Shown here: positions 10,174-23,395 of the stretch, piece by piece
Numbering within the stretch: the stretch's first letter is position 1
Layout: the number at the start of each line of letters is the position of its first letter
Source of the DNA: Clitopilus passeckerianus
Taxonomy: Eukaryota; Basidiomycota; Agaricomycetes; Agaricales; Entolomataceae
Length of the DNA: 64,000 bases
NCBI GenBank assembly: GCA_944990035.1
Contig: CALYLX010000112.1
Span: forward strand, 124,001 to 188,000
Direction: 5' to 3'
Translations under genes and position numbers: made by a program
The notes under the pieces: generated by a model
Told to the model about the DNA's origin: nothing
Databases searched by the model: none
The model's input: only the letters and a program-made list of their open reading frames with translations

Positions 10174-12726
10174 ATGAACTCTCCTGGCTCCTTTCAAGTC
10201 ACCTCAAAATATGTCGGGATCTATTCTAAGCTGTTGCGGGGGCTCAGTCCAAAACAGATAGCACCGCAGGAAACAGAAGATCAGTTTTTTGGCAATCTGC
10301 TAGATCTTGACATCAAACGCGAGTTTCTGCGAGAAGAACTGGGGAAACTGAGCAAGGATGCTTGTCTAGGTCCATTGAAGGTTCTTTCGAACTCTTCATT
10401 TCTGGCTCTAGCTGGCCTGACTCGCGTTCTAGTAGCCTCTTTTCAATCAATTGGTCAAACAATGCATATCCTACGCCAACAATGCTCCGTATCAGGATGT
10501 CAAGAAGGAGCACGCGCTGGAAACACTCGAGATACTTTCTCGTTATTTATTCGCTAAAAATCCCAGTGGATGGGAGGCAATGGAGATCTTTGCCGGGGGC
10601 GCGGACGAGAGCGATATGATCTTCATGGTGAGTGGGCTGCGCAGTATTTCTGTACATAGATTAGTACTTATCGCGACGAACGCAAGACGTTCACAGAGCT
10701 TATTTATACCCTTGTCGCTGACGAGGCTGCACCAGGTATGTAACCATATCTACCCCTTCTGCTTGATTTTATCAGCCGACATTCGAGTAGTTGTTGTTCG
10801 TCAACAAGCACTACGATTAGGTCTTGCTTTTATGTGCGCCAACGGGCAGCTCAGCCCAGGTGCATATCTTCTACGCCGGGATCTATTTCCATCCCTAGCT
10901 GCTGTATGTGTACTTCGTTCCGCTTCGCTCATTTCTAAACCGTCATCTCAGTTTATCAAATCTCCTGCTACGGAAGGCTCCAGTGCAGAGGCCATCTTAT
11001 TTATCGCCATCCTTGCGAACTTCCACAAATCAGACGCAGCAAGATTGAATCCTTATCTAAAATGTATCAGGAACACTACAGACCGCTTGCTTGTGAGGAA
11101 GATATTCCAAGGTTCCTATGAATCTCTTGAACAGTCCATTAGGTAGGAATTCAGATTTATCTGTTCAGCCACTTTGCTAATGCGATGTCGGTATGATAGA
11201 ACGTACCAAAAAATATCCGACGATACCATAAAACGGCCAGGTCTGGCTTCGACTATTGGTTCTTTTGTCACCTCCTTCAAGGGCCCTCGAGCCATAACAG
11301 CCTTTACTAATGCGGACCCGCCCCGAGAACTCTTCAAGTCAATGTAAGTCTCGAGATATTTGGACTCGGAAAAGCGTTAAAATATTTCGCATATACTCCA
11401 GGCCTCCAGAAAGCAGTGTTCTGCTGCTACCTATTTTTGAGTTCCTTCGGTCAAACTTGCTTTTCAAGGAGGCTTCGCTTCACAGTACCTCAGATCAGCC
11501 TACCAAAGACAAGGCCCAACCCCCACTGCCATTTAGTGTTATCACCCTGTCGTCTTATCTACTTACTCATGCTTCGTCAACTTCGTCGCCCCGGTCTCTT
11601 GCTTATGCGAACCTAGCTTTACATATTATCTTCACGTTGATCGACGATGATGAGACGCTGGAAGCATACTGTGAACCCATCGTGAAAAGCATTCATATCT
11701 GCCGCCAGGTCAGAACTCATTTGCTTTGTCTTTATCCAACCATTGACGGCTGTAAAGCGACTACCCGTGTTACCAGTTCCGCCGGCCAAACGTCCGCCGA
11801 TCTGCGCAATTCTCGATTGCTGCGTACTATGGCTTCGACATAATCTTCATAAACAGATACAGGTCTATTCTTATCTGTACGTTCTCATCGTTGGCTTTGT
11901 CAGGGGTATTATTCTAACGGGACTGAAGTTATTGCATCCAAATATGTTATCGGATACTCTGGTTCCTTCAAACGAAACGTATAAGGCTTGGTCAGTTCTT
12001 ATACTTCCCTGGCTGCTGCTGAGCCTGAACTGCATGTTCTAGAGTACGAGTGGAACGAGTTGTGGGTTGCCCTACTCGGACTGTGCAATTTCCTTGCAAC
12101 GAAGCTCGATAGCCTCACGACTACAGGAGGCATTGAGCAGATACTTCGGGAGGTGCGTTCTCTTTTGGGCTATCCGCTGTCACCACTCAACAGCGAACTT
12201 ATAGACCATTTCACTCCTGTTCTTGGCCATTACTAGATGCGAGGTCTATCTACCAACACCCACGGCTGTTCACGAGTTTATAGTAAGCTCCTTGTCTCCG
12301 ACGTCGCAACGATAACGCTAAAGAATTGAACAGTATGAACTTGTCCGGTCCTATTCTATTTTGAAACAACAAGTCGACATCTTAAAGTCCTTGACCTTAC
12401 CTCAGTACAACACTAGTTCTCGGACGGATGACTGCGCAATGAAAGCTCTGGTCGCCGTTCTGGATGTCGTTGGATTCTATAAAGCAAAGATCGGCCAAGC
12501 TGGGGGCAAAACGGCCAAGGACGCGCTACAAATTGTCGCTCGAGAGCTCGAGGCGAATGGACTGCACACAGCTGATAACATTTCATTTACTATCGAGAAT
12601 CCGTGAGTATTCCGACCGTTTTGGGCGGAACACCGTTGACGGAATTCCGAAAATAGGCGTAGATCCGAAGACGTTCTCGGCTTTGCCAGATTTGGATGCA
12701 TGGACGGGCTTAGCCTGATGACATAA
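10174..12726 (+). CDS. ARMH3/C10orf76-like protein (DUF1741)
   Basis: Armadillo-like helical protein. Animal ARMH3 acts at the Golgi with PI4-kinase beta and GBF1; here that role is inferred. The start is MNSPGSFQVTSKYVGIYSKL; exon 1 ends at 10380 and joins in phase to PLFNQLVKQC at 10436 (55-nt intron). A multi-exon frame follows: HALETLEILSRYLFAKNPSGWEAMEIF, VVVRQQALRLGLAFMCANGQLSPGAYLLRRDLFPSL, then the DUF1741-like part with TIGSFVTSFKGPRAITAFTNADPPRELFKSM and SSVLLLPIFEFLRSNLLF. The last exon (about 12657-12726) encodes RRSEDVLGFARFGCMDGLSLMT and a TAA stop. Internal exon boundaries between 11700 and 12360 were not all resolved. No transmembrane helices are obvious. Confidence 0.72.
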
Positions 12727-13054
12727 TATGATGTCACAGAAAAAGATTTTGTCCCTTGAGAGTTCAAGAGTCAAGAGGCGCTCGATTGATCGACAACTCT
12801 CAATTCTTGGAATGCTCTCTTCATTGTCGGACACGACGAGCAAGTATGTTTGAACGTTGGAGGCCATTAGAAAGGTAGTGCGCATGTATATTTTGTTCAA
12901 CAATCGTAACATGCTGTTATCTCGAATGTCGGATATGGCTCGACTCTTTACTCGGTGAATGGGCGCGGTATACATTTTCTCGTGATAGAGCTCGACTTCG
13001 TCCTTGACCTCCATACACTCTTCCCTCTTCATCTGCTCTCACATCGAGCTCACC
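12727..13054. other. intergenic, 5' region of glycine decarboxylase
   Basis: 328 nt between tandem genes. A CT-rich tract (about 13010-13045) directly precedes the glycine decarboxylase ATG, as is common for strong fungal promoters. Nothing else was recognised. Confidence 0.45.
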
Positions 13055-16000
13055 ATGGCCGTGTCTCTCCGCCATGCTTCACGACTAGCACGACCTGATT
13101 TGTGGCGACAAGCCCGCTTACGGGGCTTGGCTACTTTGCATCCACAGACCTCTATCTTCAAGCCTATGGACACCTTCTCTGAGCGTCACATCGGTCCAGA
13201 CGACAAGGAGGCAGCTTTCATGCTTTCCAAGCTTGGTTATAATACTATGGACGCTTTCATTGAGGAGACTGTTCCTCCCAAAATCCGTATTCCTACCAAT
13301 TCGGTGGATAACGAATCCATACCCGCTTTCAGCGAGTCTCAATTAAATGCGAGAGCGAAGGAATTGGGAGCCTTGAACAAGCCATACAAGAGCTACATTG
13401 GAATGGGCTACCACTCAGCCGTCGTGCCCCCTGTTATTTTGCGAAACGTACGTTTACACATCAGTTCCGTTCAATTTCCATAGCTCATTACACCCTAGAT
13501 CATGGAAAACCCCGCCTGGTATACCCCTTACACACCATATCAGCCGGAAATTGCTCAAGGTGAATTGATTGGTCAATGAAATATGGTACAATGACCTTAC
13601 GAGCGCTCAACAGGCCGTTTGGAATCCCTCGTTAATTTCCAAACGATGGTCATGTCTCTCACTTCCATGGACATTGCCAATGCGTCGCTACTAGATGAAG
13701 CTACTGCGGCTGCAGAAGGCATGGTGATGGCGTTCTCGCACGTGTCCCAAAAGAAGAAGACATTCCTCGTCGACCCTGCCGTATTACCTCAGACGCTGTC
13801 AGTTCTCCAGCTTCGCGCTAAAGGATTCGGCATCAACCTTGTCGTCTGCGATATTCCAAGTGCATTAGAAGATTCCCAGATTGCGTCGGATGTATGCGGC
13901 GTCCTGGTGCAATATCCTGACGTCAATGGCAACATCAGAGATTTTGGGGCGCTCACTGAACAAGTTCATTCCTTGGGTGGCCTGGTAGTCTGTGCTACCG
14001 ACTTACTGGCCTTGGCGTTGATCAAACCTCCCGGCGAATGGGGTGCAGATATCGTCCTAGGCAATTCTGCTCGGTTCGGAGTCCCAGCTGGTTACGGCGG
14101 GCCACATGCTGCTTTCTTCGCAGTCACAGATAAGCTCAAGAGGAAAATGCCCGGTCGTCTGATTGGTAGAAGTCGCGATGTAACCGGTCAACCTGCTTAT
14201 CGTCTCTCCCTCCAGAGTCAGTATACTTTACATGGCGCATTGTTCTATTTGCTGATCCATTTTGCAGCCCGAGAGCAACATATTCGACGCGAGAAGGCTA
14301 CTAGTAATATTTGCACCAGCCAAGCTTTACTTGCCAACATGGCCGCCATGTACGCAGTGTATCATGGGCCCGAGGGCATCAAGCGTATCGCCACCAAGGT
14401 CCATGGTTTCACGCAGGTCCTCAAATCGTCACTGGAATCCTTCGGATATGTCATCGAGAATGACACCTTCTTCGACACCCTAACGATCAACACAAATTCT
14501 GTCGTACCCTCAGACGCAATTCACGCCGCTGCGTCAAGCGCCGGCATCAATCTACGTACCATTGACGATCAGCGAATTGGTGTGACATTGGACGAAAGTG
14601 TTACAACCGATGATCTCGTTGGACTGATCAATGTGTTCGCATCCGCCGCATCTGCTTCCAAGGTTTCCGCCAAAGACCTTCAAGAGCCAGCACTTTCCGT
14701 CGACTCACCTTTCACCCGTACTTCGGAGTATTTGCCTCACCCAGTCTTTAACAAACACCATTCGGAAACCGAGCTGCTTCGTTATATCCACCATTTGGCA
14801 TCCAAGGATCTCGGCCTCGTCCACAGCATGATACCCCTTGGGAGCTGCACCATGAAACTGAACAGCACGAGCAGCATGATCCCTGTCACATGGCCCGAGT
14901 TCAGCGCCGTTCATCCCTTCGCTCCCTTCGACCAAGTTAAAGGTTATCACACTGTGATCAAGGAACTTGAGGAAGACCTCGCCAAGGTCACTGGCTTTGC
15001 TGCTGCCACCGTGCAACCCAATTCTGGCGCTGCTGGAGAATACGCAGGTCTGTGCGTCATCCGCGCTTACCACGAGTCTCGTGGAGAAAGACAACGCAAC
15101 GTTTGCCTGATTCCGTTGAGTGCCCATGGGACAAACCCCGCTGTGAGTGTGTGCGTCTCCACTTGCAGAGATTTCGCTGAATCAGCTATTCTAGTCTGCC
15201 GTCATGGCCGGCATGAAAGTTGTTCCCGTCAAGGTCCATGCGGATGGAAATCTCGACCTGGTTGACCTTAAAGCAAAGGCTGAAAAGCACAAGGATATGC
15301 TTGCAGCATTTATGGTTGGTTGGATCTTTCAGATTGCACAATCTGTAACTTACATGGTTTCAGATTACCTATCCCTCTACCTTTGGCGTTTTCGAGTCGG
15401 GCATCCAGGAGGTAAAGACCATCAAATGCATAGTTGACCACATCTCTAACTCCCATCTCTGCTAGGCTTGCAGAATCATTCACAACAATGGCGGCCAGGT
15501 TTATCTCGACGGTGCAAATCTCAACGCACAAATTGGACTCACCAACCCTGCTACGTGCGGTGGGGACGTTTGTCACTTGAACCTGCACAAGACATTCTCC
15601 ATGTAAGGTCTTTTGTCTTTGTACCTTATTCATTAGAAGCTCATGCGAACGCCAGTCCCCATGGAGGCGGTGGTCCTGGAGTTGGGTAAGAGATATACTT
15701 GCACACAGATTTACCGTTACTCAACCCACTGGACAGGCCAATCTGCGTGGCTAAACACCTTGTTCCATTCCTGCCCAAGCATCATATCCTTCCGGAAGCA
15801 TCATCTACTGCAATCGAACCTGTCGCCGCTGCACCTTGGGGCAGTGCTTCAATCGCTCTCATCTCTTGGGCTTATGTCAAGATGCTGGGAGGCAAGGGGC
15901 TCAACGACTCTTCAAAGATTGCCCTACTTAACGCCAATTACATGGCCAGCCGACTTTTGGGCCACTACACTTTGAGATACAAGAACGAAAATGGCAGGGT

Positions 16001-16665
16001 TGCTCACGAACTGTTGATCGATCTCGCCGAGTTCCAAAAATCTGCTGGTTTGAAGGTCAATGATTTTGCTAAGCGTCTACAGGTTGGTCATCCCTCGTTC
16101 CTTTTCCAAGCCCCTCTGACATGTGTACTAGGATTATGGTTTCCACCCTCCTACATGTTCGTGGCCTACGCCAACTTGTATGCTTATCGAACCAACGGAA
16201 TCAGAGACTTTGGAGGAGCTTGATCGGTATGTTCTCATGAACTTCATACGGAATCCCTTCTTACCAGTATCTGTCTCTAGCTTCTGCGATGCCATGATCC
16301 AAATTCGCAAGGAGGTTGAAGATATCGTATCTGGGCAACAACCCAAGGGTAACAATGTTCTCACCAATGCACCTCACCCAATGCATGTCATTGCATCTTC
16401 AGAATGGGACAAGTATGTCAAACCCCACAATCAGTTCACGAATTCTTTCTTATTGCTATCCCTAGGCCATACTCTCGCGAAACTGCTGCTTATCCTCTGT
16501 CTTACCTCCGTGAGAAGAAGTTCTGGCCCACTGTCTCCAGGATCGATGATGGTATGTTCGTCTACTCTCTGTCGATAGAAGTATCATGCTCACATATGCT
16601 CAGCATACGGAGATTTGAACCTTGTGTGTGACTGCCCTTCTGTGGAGGAGCTTGCCTCAGCATGA
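13055..16665 (+). CDS. GCV2: glycine dehydrogenase (decarboxylating), P protein
   Basis: PLP enzyme of the mitochondrial glycine cleavage system; releases CO2 from glycine and loads the aminomethyl group on the H protein. Thirteen exons connect in phase from 13055-13447 to 16604-16665. The basic N-terminus ([20 protein letters not shown]) is a mitochondrial presequence. Landmarks are [15 protein letters not shown] at the mature start, [50 protein letters not shown], the C-terminal-half GSCTMKLN and THGTNPASA, and the PLP-lysine loop [22 protein letters not shown] (exon junctions fall inside it). It ends [23 protein letters not shown]-initiated extension upstream is ignored because ATG 13055 begins the presequence. 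Confidence 0.95.
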
Positions 16666-16911
16666 GAGACCTCATATTTATACACGGACCCATGGCACTC
16701 ATAGACCCACCATACATCATGGGCTTTCTATTCCCCTAGACGGCCTTACCCGGCCAGCGTTTTGTTCAACCACACGCCTGCATTTGTATTTTACGCATCT
16801 TGTCGCACACACTGCTTTCCACGTTTTCATCTGGGTTCTAGGTCATTATGGAGATATTTTAAAACAAATAATATATCGACTAGATTGTTATTTCACTACA
16901 TGGTTCGAGTC

Positions 16912-19167
16912 CTATGGTGTCCGCATGTTCTCTGGTAGACTGTTCCAAAGGTCGGGAACATGATGTTGAAGCCTTTCGGAAGTTGCATCATAATGACCAT
17001 CTCGTTTGGCAAACTTGACGAGGATCTTGAGAGATTCCACGTCTGGTTCAACGATGACATTATTTTTACCCATCTCCAGGCATACAATTCGGAGGGCATC
17101 GTTCAGCCTGCCCAGCCGACACAAGCATTCAATCCATGTGTTCCAGTTATGGAGATTGAAGGAAAATTGGTCTTTGAAGAGTTGGGAAGTGACCTTTTTG
17201 GCGATTTGCCAGGCATTCGCATAACCGCAGGCATCCAGGATGATGCTGACGCTGACATGATCAAATCTGCCAGAAAGATACATGGTCTCCCATACTCTAT
17301 ATGCGTCTCCAAAACAGTTCAGCCGTTGATAGGTGTCCATTAGCTGGTTCCACAATTGTGCATCGGGGGACACGGCCGCGTCTAGTGTCAGGAAGTCGTG
17401 GGTTCGGCGTGTGGTCATTACGAGGTTATCCCGCATGTCCTGCCATAGCTGTTTGTTGCTTCGTTTGAGTTCGTCGGCAACCAATGACACCTGTTTAAGT
17501 AGGATGGTGTAAACTTCTGGCGTGATTTCAAGACCGGTTTTGCGCATGTCTGTGACGATTGCAAAATAATCTTTGAGGGAGGGGATAGTTGGGGTGCCGC
17601 TTGGGCGTAATTTGCAGAAGGCATTAAGGACGATGGCGTAACCCCGCTCGTCCAGAGATGAACGTAAGGAATAGTAGACGTCTAGCGCGTCCTTCATGGA
17701 TGGGGCCCACTTCATTAGCATCACGATGGCTGAGCTGGCTGTATAGCTATCCTGGGTAGTCACTCCACGCGCCTCCATGTCATCGAGAATTTCTTGTGCT
17801 ATCGGGAAGTATTTTTGCGGGTTTGGTGAGGCTGATAGACCGCGCAAAAGGTTGTGATAGATACTAGCGTCGGGACCGCTGGTGTGCTGGCCATAGTGAA
17901 CCTTTTTCTCGGCAACCACTATCGGCGTAGCACCTTGTAGATCACGGTAGAGAGATAGGGCAGTGTCGAGGGGGTTTGGTATCGATTGAGGCGCAGACCC
18001 CGTACACAGCGCTCTGACGAGTGGATCAATCAGGCCAGCGTCGGGTGGCACACCAGCGGCTTTAGAGTCTTCATACAGCACCAATGCTTCCTCTACCTTG
18101 CCCGCCCGAATGTTATTGCTGATAATTATTGACCATTGGTCGACGGTTGGCGTGATACCGAAATAGGCTTGCACCGCCGAAAGATCGTCTTTCTTAAGCG
18201 AGTAACGAAGGAGAGCGCGGAGTGAGGAAGGGGGTGGTTTCTCCCCCTTGAGCTGTGCTTTGAGAAATCCGACGGCTCGGTGGAGGCCTTCCTTGTGGGC
18301 GGCATTTGCCAGCCTCAAGTTAAATCGAAGTGTCTGCGTAACCTCGGCCGAGTGTTCCTCGAATCGTGAGCGATACGTCTCTTTGACCGCATGGCCTTCG
18401 GGAACCAGTCCTACCGAGTTGAAGCACTCGTAAAGAAAAGCTTCAATCTTGGGATCGAAGGGAAGGTTCTCAAGTCTCATATCATCCATATGATGTGTGA
18501 AGAAATTGATGTCTGGAGCCTTTCCGTTCTCGACCTCTTTCCATCGAGTTCGAAGCACGTACATATAGGTTTCGTTTGACGGGGGACACCCGGCGCTCCG
18601 CATGTTCTTCACGAAATGGCGGATTGACTTCAGGGATTCGACGCCTACAAAGGCCTCAAGGATGAGGTGAAACTGGTCCAATATTGGTGAAATGTGACCT
18701 GGTTTCTTTGGCATGTCCCGAAGCCAAAGTGAAGCTTTCTGTAGACTTCCCGTCCTGATGAGCCCGCGAAGGATTGTGGTGTGGACTTCAGCATTGGGGG
18801 TAATGCCGAAAACCGGTTGTAAATCAGCTAGGATGTCGTTGATACGCTGCATCTCAGCTGGTCCACCGGACGAGGCCAGCACCTCAAGGAGATTGAGAAT
18901 GTCGGGGTGGTTTAATGGAGATGTACGTTTGCTGGTGGAGGGAGCTCCGGTTTCCTTGAGCTGGGCAACCAGAGCAGGATATGATATGTGTATTGCTGTG
19001 ATGTTCTTGGACCGAACATTCTCAAGTAGAGATTTTCTCAGACTTGGAAGGTCCTGATAGGTCGACAAGAATCTGTGGTGGGCTAAGACTCGCGACGCTG
19101 GTCTTCGGGTTGCGACCTGTAGTGAACGGAGGGTTCCGAGTCGAAATGGACGCATGCTGAGTGTCAT
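16912..19167 (-). CDS. mitochondrial pentatricopeptide repeat (PPR) protein
   Basis: Single-exon gene of 751 aa, unusual among its intron-rich neighbours. The Arg-rich N-terminus (MTLSMRPFRLGTLRSLQVATRRPASRV) is a likely mitochondrial presequence; the third Met codon region (MRPF) is an alternative start. Many degenerate 35-residue PPR units are visible, for example TTILRGLIRTGSLQKASLWLRDM, WSIIISNNIRAGKVEEALVLYEDSKAAGVPPDAG, YHNLLRGLSASPNPQKYFPIAQEILDDMEARGV and WNTWIECLCRLGRLNDALRIVCLEM. Such proteins bind organellar RNA; the target cannot be read from sequence. The stop at 16912 lies 246 nt from the convergent glycine decarboxylase stop. Confidence 0.87.
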   Translation of the reverse strand: MTLSMRPFRLGTLRSLQVATRRPASRVLAHHRFLSTYQDLPSLRKSLLENVRSKNITAIHISYPALVAQLKETGAPSTSKRTSPLNHPDILNLLEVLASSGGPAEMQRINDILADLQPVFGITPNAEVHTTILRGLIRTGSLQKASLWLRDMPKKPGHISPILDQFHLILEAFVGVESLKSIRHFVKNMRSAGCPPSNETYMYVLRTRWKEVENGKAPDINFFTHHMDDMRLENLPFDPKIEAFLYECFNSVGLVPEGHAVKETYRSRFEEHSAEVTQTLRFNLRLANAAHKEGLHRAVGFLKAQLKGEKPPPSSLRALLRYSLKKDDLSAVQAYFGITPTVDQWSIIISNNIRAGKVEEALVLYEDSKAAGVPPDAGLIDPLVRALCTGSAPQSIPNPLDTALSLYRDLQGATPIVVAEKKVHYGQHTSGPDASIYHNLLRGLSASPNPQKYFPIAQEILDDMEARGVTTQDSYTASSAIVMLMKWAPSMKDALDVYYSLRSSLDERGYAIVLNAFCKLRPSGTPTIPSLKDYFAIVTDMRKTGLEITPEVYTILLKQVSLVADELKRSNKQLWQDMRDNLVMTTRRTHDFLTLDAAVSPDAQLWNQLMDTYQRLNCFGDAYRVWETMYLSGRFDHVSVSIILDACGYANAWQIAKKVTSQLFKDQFSFNLHNWNTWIECLCRLGRLNDALRIVCLEMGKNNVIVEPDVESLKILVKFAKRDGHYDATSERLQHHVPDLWNSLPENMRTP

Positions 19168-19384
19168 TCAGCACTCCAAGAACCTGAAATCCTGTTAAAA
19201 CAAGGCTTTACACAGTCGTTATCCTACTCACCAACGCCTCCAAAGTACAGAGTTCCAAAATTTGGATTTTGGCCGGAAAGGAAATACGCGTGAAGACAGA
19301 CCGTGGGAACTACACGTTGATCATAGTTCCAGCGCCAGCACGCCAAATTCCAGCTCATCCAAGTCTCTGTCCATTACTTTCATC

Positions 19385-19817
19385 ATGTCCGACAAATTGC
19401 GTGAATTCCTCGAAGTTCCCCAGCAGTTTGCTCGCGATGGCAACCAGGTGCGTAAACTGTTCAATGGTCTCAAGTCCTCGACATGACTAACGTGGCTTCA
19501 AATTACTAGTTCTTGACTCGTTGCACAAAACCCTCAAAAACAGGTAGAATAACACCTCAAGCTCCACGTTAACGTCTTACATATGTTTCTTTTAGAGTTC
19601 CTTCAGATCTGCAGGGCTGTTGCAATCGGATTCGGTGTTATGGGATTCATTGGCTACTTCGTCAAACTCATCCACATCCCAATGTTCGTCCTTTTCACTT
19701 CATCTCCTCTGACACCATGCTGATATCTACCTTTAGAAACAACATACTTGTGTACGTCTCTTTTAAGTTCGTTCTGATAATCGTATGCTTATATCCTTCT
19801 GCAGCGGCGGTGCATAG
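19385..19817 (+). CDS. SSS1: protein transport protein SEC61 gamma subunit
   Basis: Small tail-anchored subunit of the ER translocon. Five very short exons (19385-19447, 19510-19543, 19596-19683, 19737-19751, 19805-19817) sum to 213 nt, 70 aa, the usual size. The protein reads [33 protein letters not shown], then the single membrane helix [31 protein letters not shown]. The last coding exon is only 13 nt. SEC61 gamma is one of the genes I recall as syntenic near agaric A loci. Confidence 0.93.
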
Positions 19818-20044
19818 ATTCCCTCATACCTTATTCTCATTGTACCTTTATACTACTCGGAATCTACTGTCACTCCCTTGGATCCAATTTCATTCGTTCC
19901 AGCCTGACGTTTCCTGTTCGTGCTCGCAATATCCCTTCCACGGACCAAGTAAACACACGTGCCGAAACGATGGCTGCATTCGCTAGTATTTACGTATGCC
20001 AGAAATAAATCCACAACAAATCTGAGTCCATTCAAACCCCTCTA

Positions 20045-23000
20045 TTATGCTCCTTCCACCATCAAAAGGCCAAACCTTGACGAAGGCTTTGCTAGAATAA
20101 GTGCAGATTGATACTGTTGCTCTGTGGGCGGAACGCCAATGGGCAATAGTGACGACGTCTTCTCCTTAATCTGGAAGGTCGCGATGTCTGGTTCTTGTGG
20201 CAGCAACGTGGCAAACAAATTTTGCATGCGGGCAAGGGACAAAGATGCACTTGCATACAGTTCGCTTTCGCTAACGCCTTTGGGCAACTAGACACGTCAT
20301 GAGCTTTTTGACATGTGGACACAGTGAAATAACTCACAGATGCTTTGACTTTACCCTGGATACTGTTCGCTACATCACCGAGGTCATTGCCGTGAATTGC
20401 AACGATTTGGCGAAGGAATGCCAGGTCGTAGGCATATAGTGCATCAGGCTCCTCATCCCATTGCTCTGAGAAGGGCGTCACGAATTTCCTGATAGTGGTA
20501 GCCACTAGGGATTGTCGTCGCTTTGAGTATCTCGGAGTAGCCACCTCCTGAAGGGCGTCGGAAAGCGACAGGAGGGCATGAATAAGACCAGAGGAAGGGT
20601 CTAAAGGTTTTTGTGATCCCGATTGGCTGTATTCATCCGGGAAATCCTCCAGGATTTGTGAGATAATGTGTTCGCGCCATCGGTCAACGATTTCATCATG
20701 ATGCTGCAATAGCTTGCTTCTGAAATCTGGTGGATGATTAGTTATGCCAAATACTTGTCTGTCGGGAATACCTTTTGCGATAGCTGGCTGGCAGCCGATT
20801 TCGTGGATGAAAGGCGACGAAAACGAGAGCTCCTCGGATAGCTGAGCTAAGAACACAAGACCACGCGTGCATGAACCGGTGGTTGGGGATATAGAAGCCC
20901 CAGCCGTATGTATTTTTTCAGGGATACTTGCGCACAGTTGGTCCGCATGAGAACGATATCCACCTTCCAGCTGGTCACTTAGGTCCCTGTTGCGGAAGTC
21001 AACAAGAATGCCTCAACCAGATGAGTTTATAAACATACGGATCAGCTTCCTTGATATGCAGTAAATCTTGCTGTATTGTCCGTGCACAGGCCTCGAGTAA
21101 TTCAAGAACTTCGTCCAGAAGAGACGTACGGCCTAGAAGCTGCCTCCGTAGTAAAGCCTTGTATTCAATGAACGAATTATCTTCCTGGGCCGAGATCGTC
21201 TGCAGGGATGTAGGAAGTAGTGGAGGTCGAAAGAGATCATCTGATGGTGTCGATCCTACAGGCGTTGTTTAATTCTCAGACATTGACCAGCCAGAAGGAA
21301 CGTACGTTTAGAGCCATTCAAAAGCGATGAAACGGTAGCAGACAATTTACTGTCGAACTCTTGCAGTGATGTATCCAGTGCAGAATGCCATAGAGCGATC
21401 ACTCTAGACTGACATATTTCGTTGAGAAGTGTCATCATCTGCTCAATTTCATTGTTTTCCAGGCCGGAACCAAGAATCCAAGTTCGGGTAGAGGACCTAA
21501 TTCCCCAGACTTCTTTGACCGTATTTAGGTCGTTGAACCACCGCTCTATTGATGGCTGTAGATGCGACAGAGATTGGCGGAACCAGTCGTTTAATTTCTC
21601 GGAGAACTGGTCAGAGCGGATGTTTGACGACGGTGATGAGAGATCAATGTATGGGCGGTAGACCTTTATGTCGTGAGCAAGTAGATTGAAATGGGCAGAG
21701 GAGGGTAACATTGATAATATAGATTGAGTGGTGAGGTATAATTCCGCGGGAAGGATATGCGCCTCGCCTGATGTACTTGCGGCGTCCGATTGAATGAACT
21801 GGAGGACGCGATGGACCAAGGAGTCTTGCAATGTTTCGGGGTTGGAGTAGAAAATCTTCCTCGCGGTTTGAAGAGTACGCAGAATGGTATTCAGGCTGGA
21901 GTGTGTCGCTTCTTTGATCCCACCAGACGATTTCGAAGGTTGCTCTACCGAGGAGGTTTCTAACACGGACCGCCGACGCGCGTGCCCGTTCGCCTTTGAC
22001 TGGTTTACAGGGGGATCTGAAGCCCATCCCAGTGAGGAGTTCAGTGATTTTGATCTTTGGGAAAGGAAAAGGGATAGAGCCTCCGTCAATGGGCGTGACT
22101 CAAGGAGGTGGAGGGCTAAGATTGCTGCACAAGTGTCCTGCCAATATGATTCAGAACTAGAAGTATGAAGGGGCGAGGAAACGTGATACTCACCTCAACT
22201 GGAGCGCTATGATCGCGTAGGAAATGCGTTGCTTTATGCACAATCTGGGAACGAAACTGGGATATGGCATCCCATTGTCTCTTCACGAGCGGAAATTGGG
22301 CCTACATCCGTGGTCAGAAAGGCTTTCCATAAGGAGGGGCTAAACTGACAAGAACATCGATGTCCTGAGAACGCCATGAACCTTCTTCCTCATCGTCGTC
22401 TCGCACAAGTGTACGATGTACCACGCTGGCTAGAAGAAACAACCAGGCAGCTTGAAGGTATTTCTTCCTCTCAATAAGTCGCCACAAATATTCGGGTGCA
22501 TCAAGAAGCAACTTTAGGTGTGCAGAGAGCCGCTGGAGTATCTGCAGATGTGCGTCTTCTCCTGGTTAACTCGGCCTATAATCCAGTGACCTACTAAAGA
22601 CTCACCATCGTCTGCATCGGAAGTTGTCTTCTCTGGGACAACCGGCCGTCTTGGTGCACTTATTGCAGCCTTGATCTCCTCCAAGGTTTGAGTGACATTT
22701 TGCGATGACTTGGCAATAGATATAATGGATGTGGATGCTTGCAACAAATCGCGGTATCGTTCCCTATTCTTTCAAAAGATTCTTCAGAATCCACCAATAC
22801 TAGTACCAAGACCTGACGCACCCGACCATGAGTCGAAGTTCTTCCTGCTTCGCATCAGCATCCACCCTGGAATCCACAAACACGTCCTTGAGTGCCGGAA
22901 GTCACAGAGAAGGAGAATACAAGCAAACCTCAGTCGCTGCTGTATAAACTTCACGTCCGCGATGGTGTGTTTCCTAAATACCTCATCGGGGTCGAACTTG

Positions 23001-23158
23001 GTCGCCTGCGTGTCGGCCTCGGAAATGTTGAGTTTCGCTGAAGGCGATGGTGAGCGAAGTTGCTCATCTTTGGCGGATGGTGGAGCGAGGTTCGCATGCC
23101 CGTTTACTATTGTAGCATAAGAGATACCAGGAGAAGTAACAGAAGGCCTTTTGGACAT
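20045..23158 (-). CDS. COG1: conserved oligomeric Golgi complex subunit 1 (COG1)
   Basis: Tethering factor subunit for retrograde vesicles at the Golgi. Multi-exon gene starting at ATG 23158. The N-terminus is Ser/Pro-rich and low in structure. The family signature follows: FDPDEVFRKHTIADVKFIQQRLR, then after splicing SDADAKQEELRLMVG, RYRDLLQASTSIISI. Central exons include YLWRLIERKKYLQAAWLFLLASVVHRTL and long helical stretches. The C-terminus ends AKPSSRFGLLMVEGA. Its exons sit at about 23158-22785, 22730-22600, 22510-22330, 22290-21260, 21050-20340 and 20290-20045; individual splice sites in the middle were not all fixed. Peripheral Golgi membrane localisation is inferred from the family. 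Confidence 0.83.
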
Positions 23159-23395
23159 GAGCGCATGAGCGGTGCAACAGTGACAATCCTAAATTCGAGT
23201 AAAAGTTTGTAAATGCGAGGCCACGGTTGCCTTATAAGGGACGCTCTCAACTGATCTTTCGCAGATTTCCTCAATATTTTCTATTCAGTGCGTGTGCCGA
23301 GAATGAGTTTAGATTGCATTAGAGCGGTACAACAACATCAATGTACGCAGAGAAAATCATTGTAGCATATACAAATCGATGGGAAGAAAAATCTA

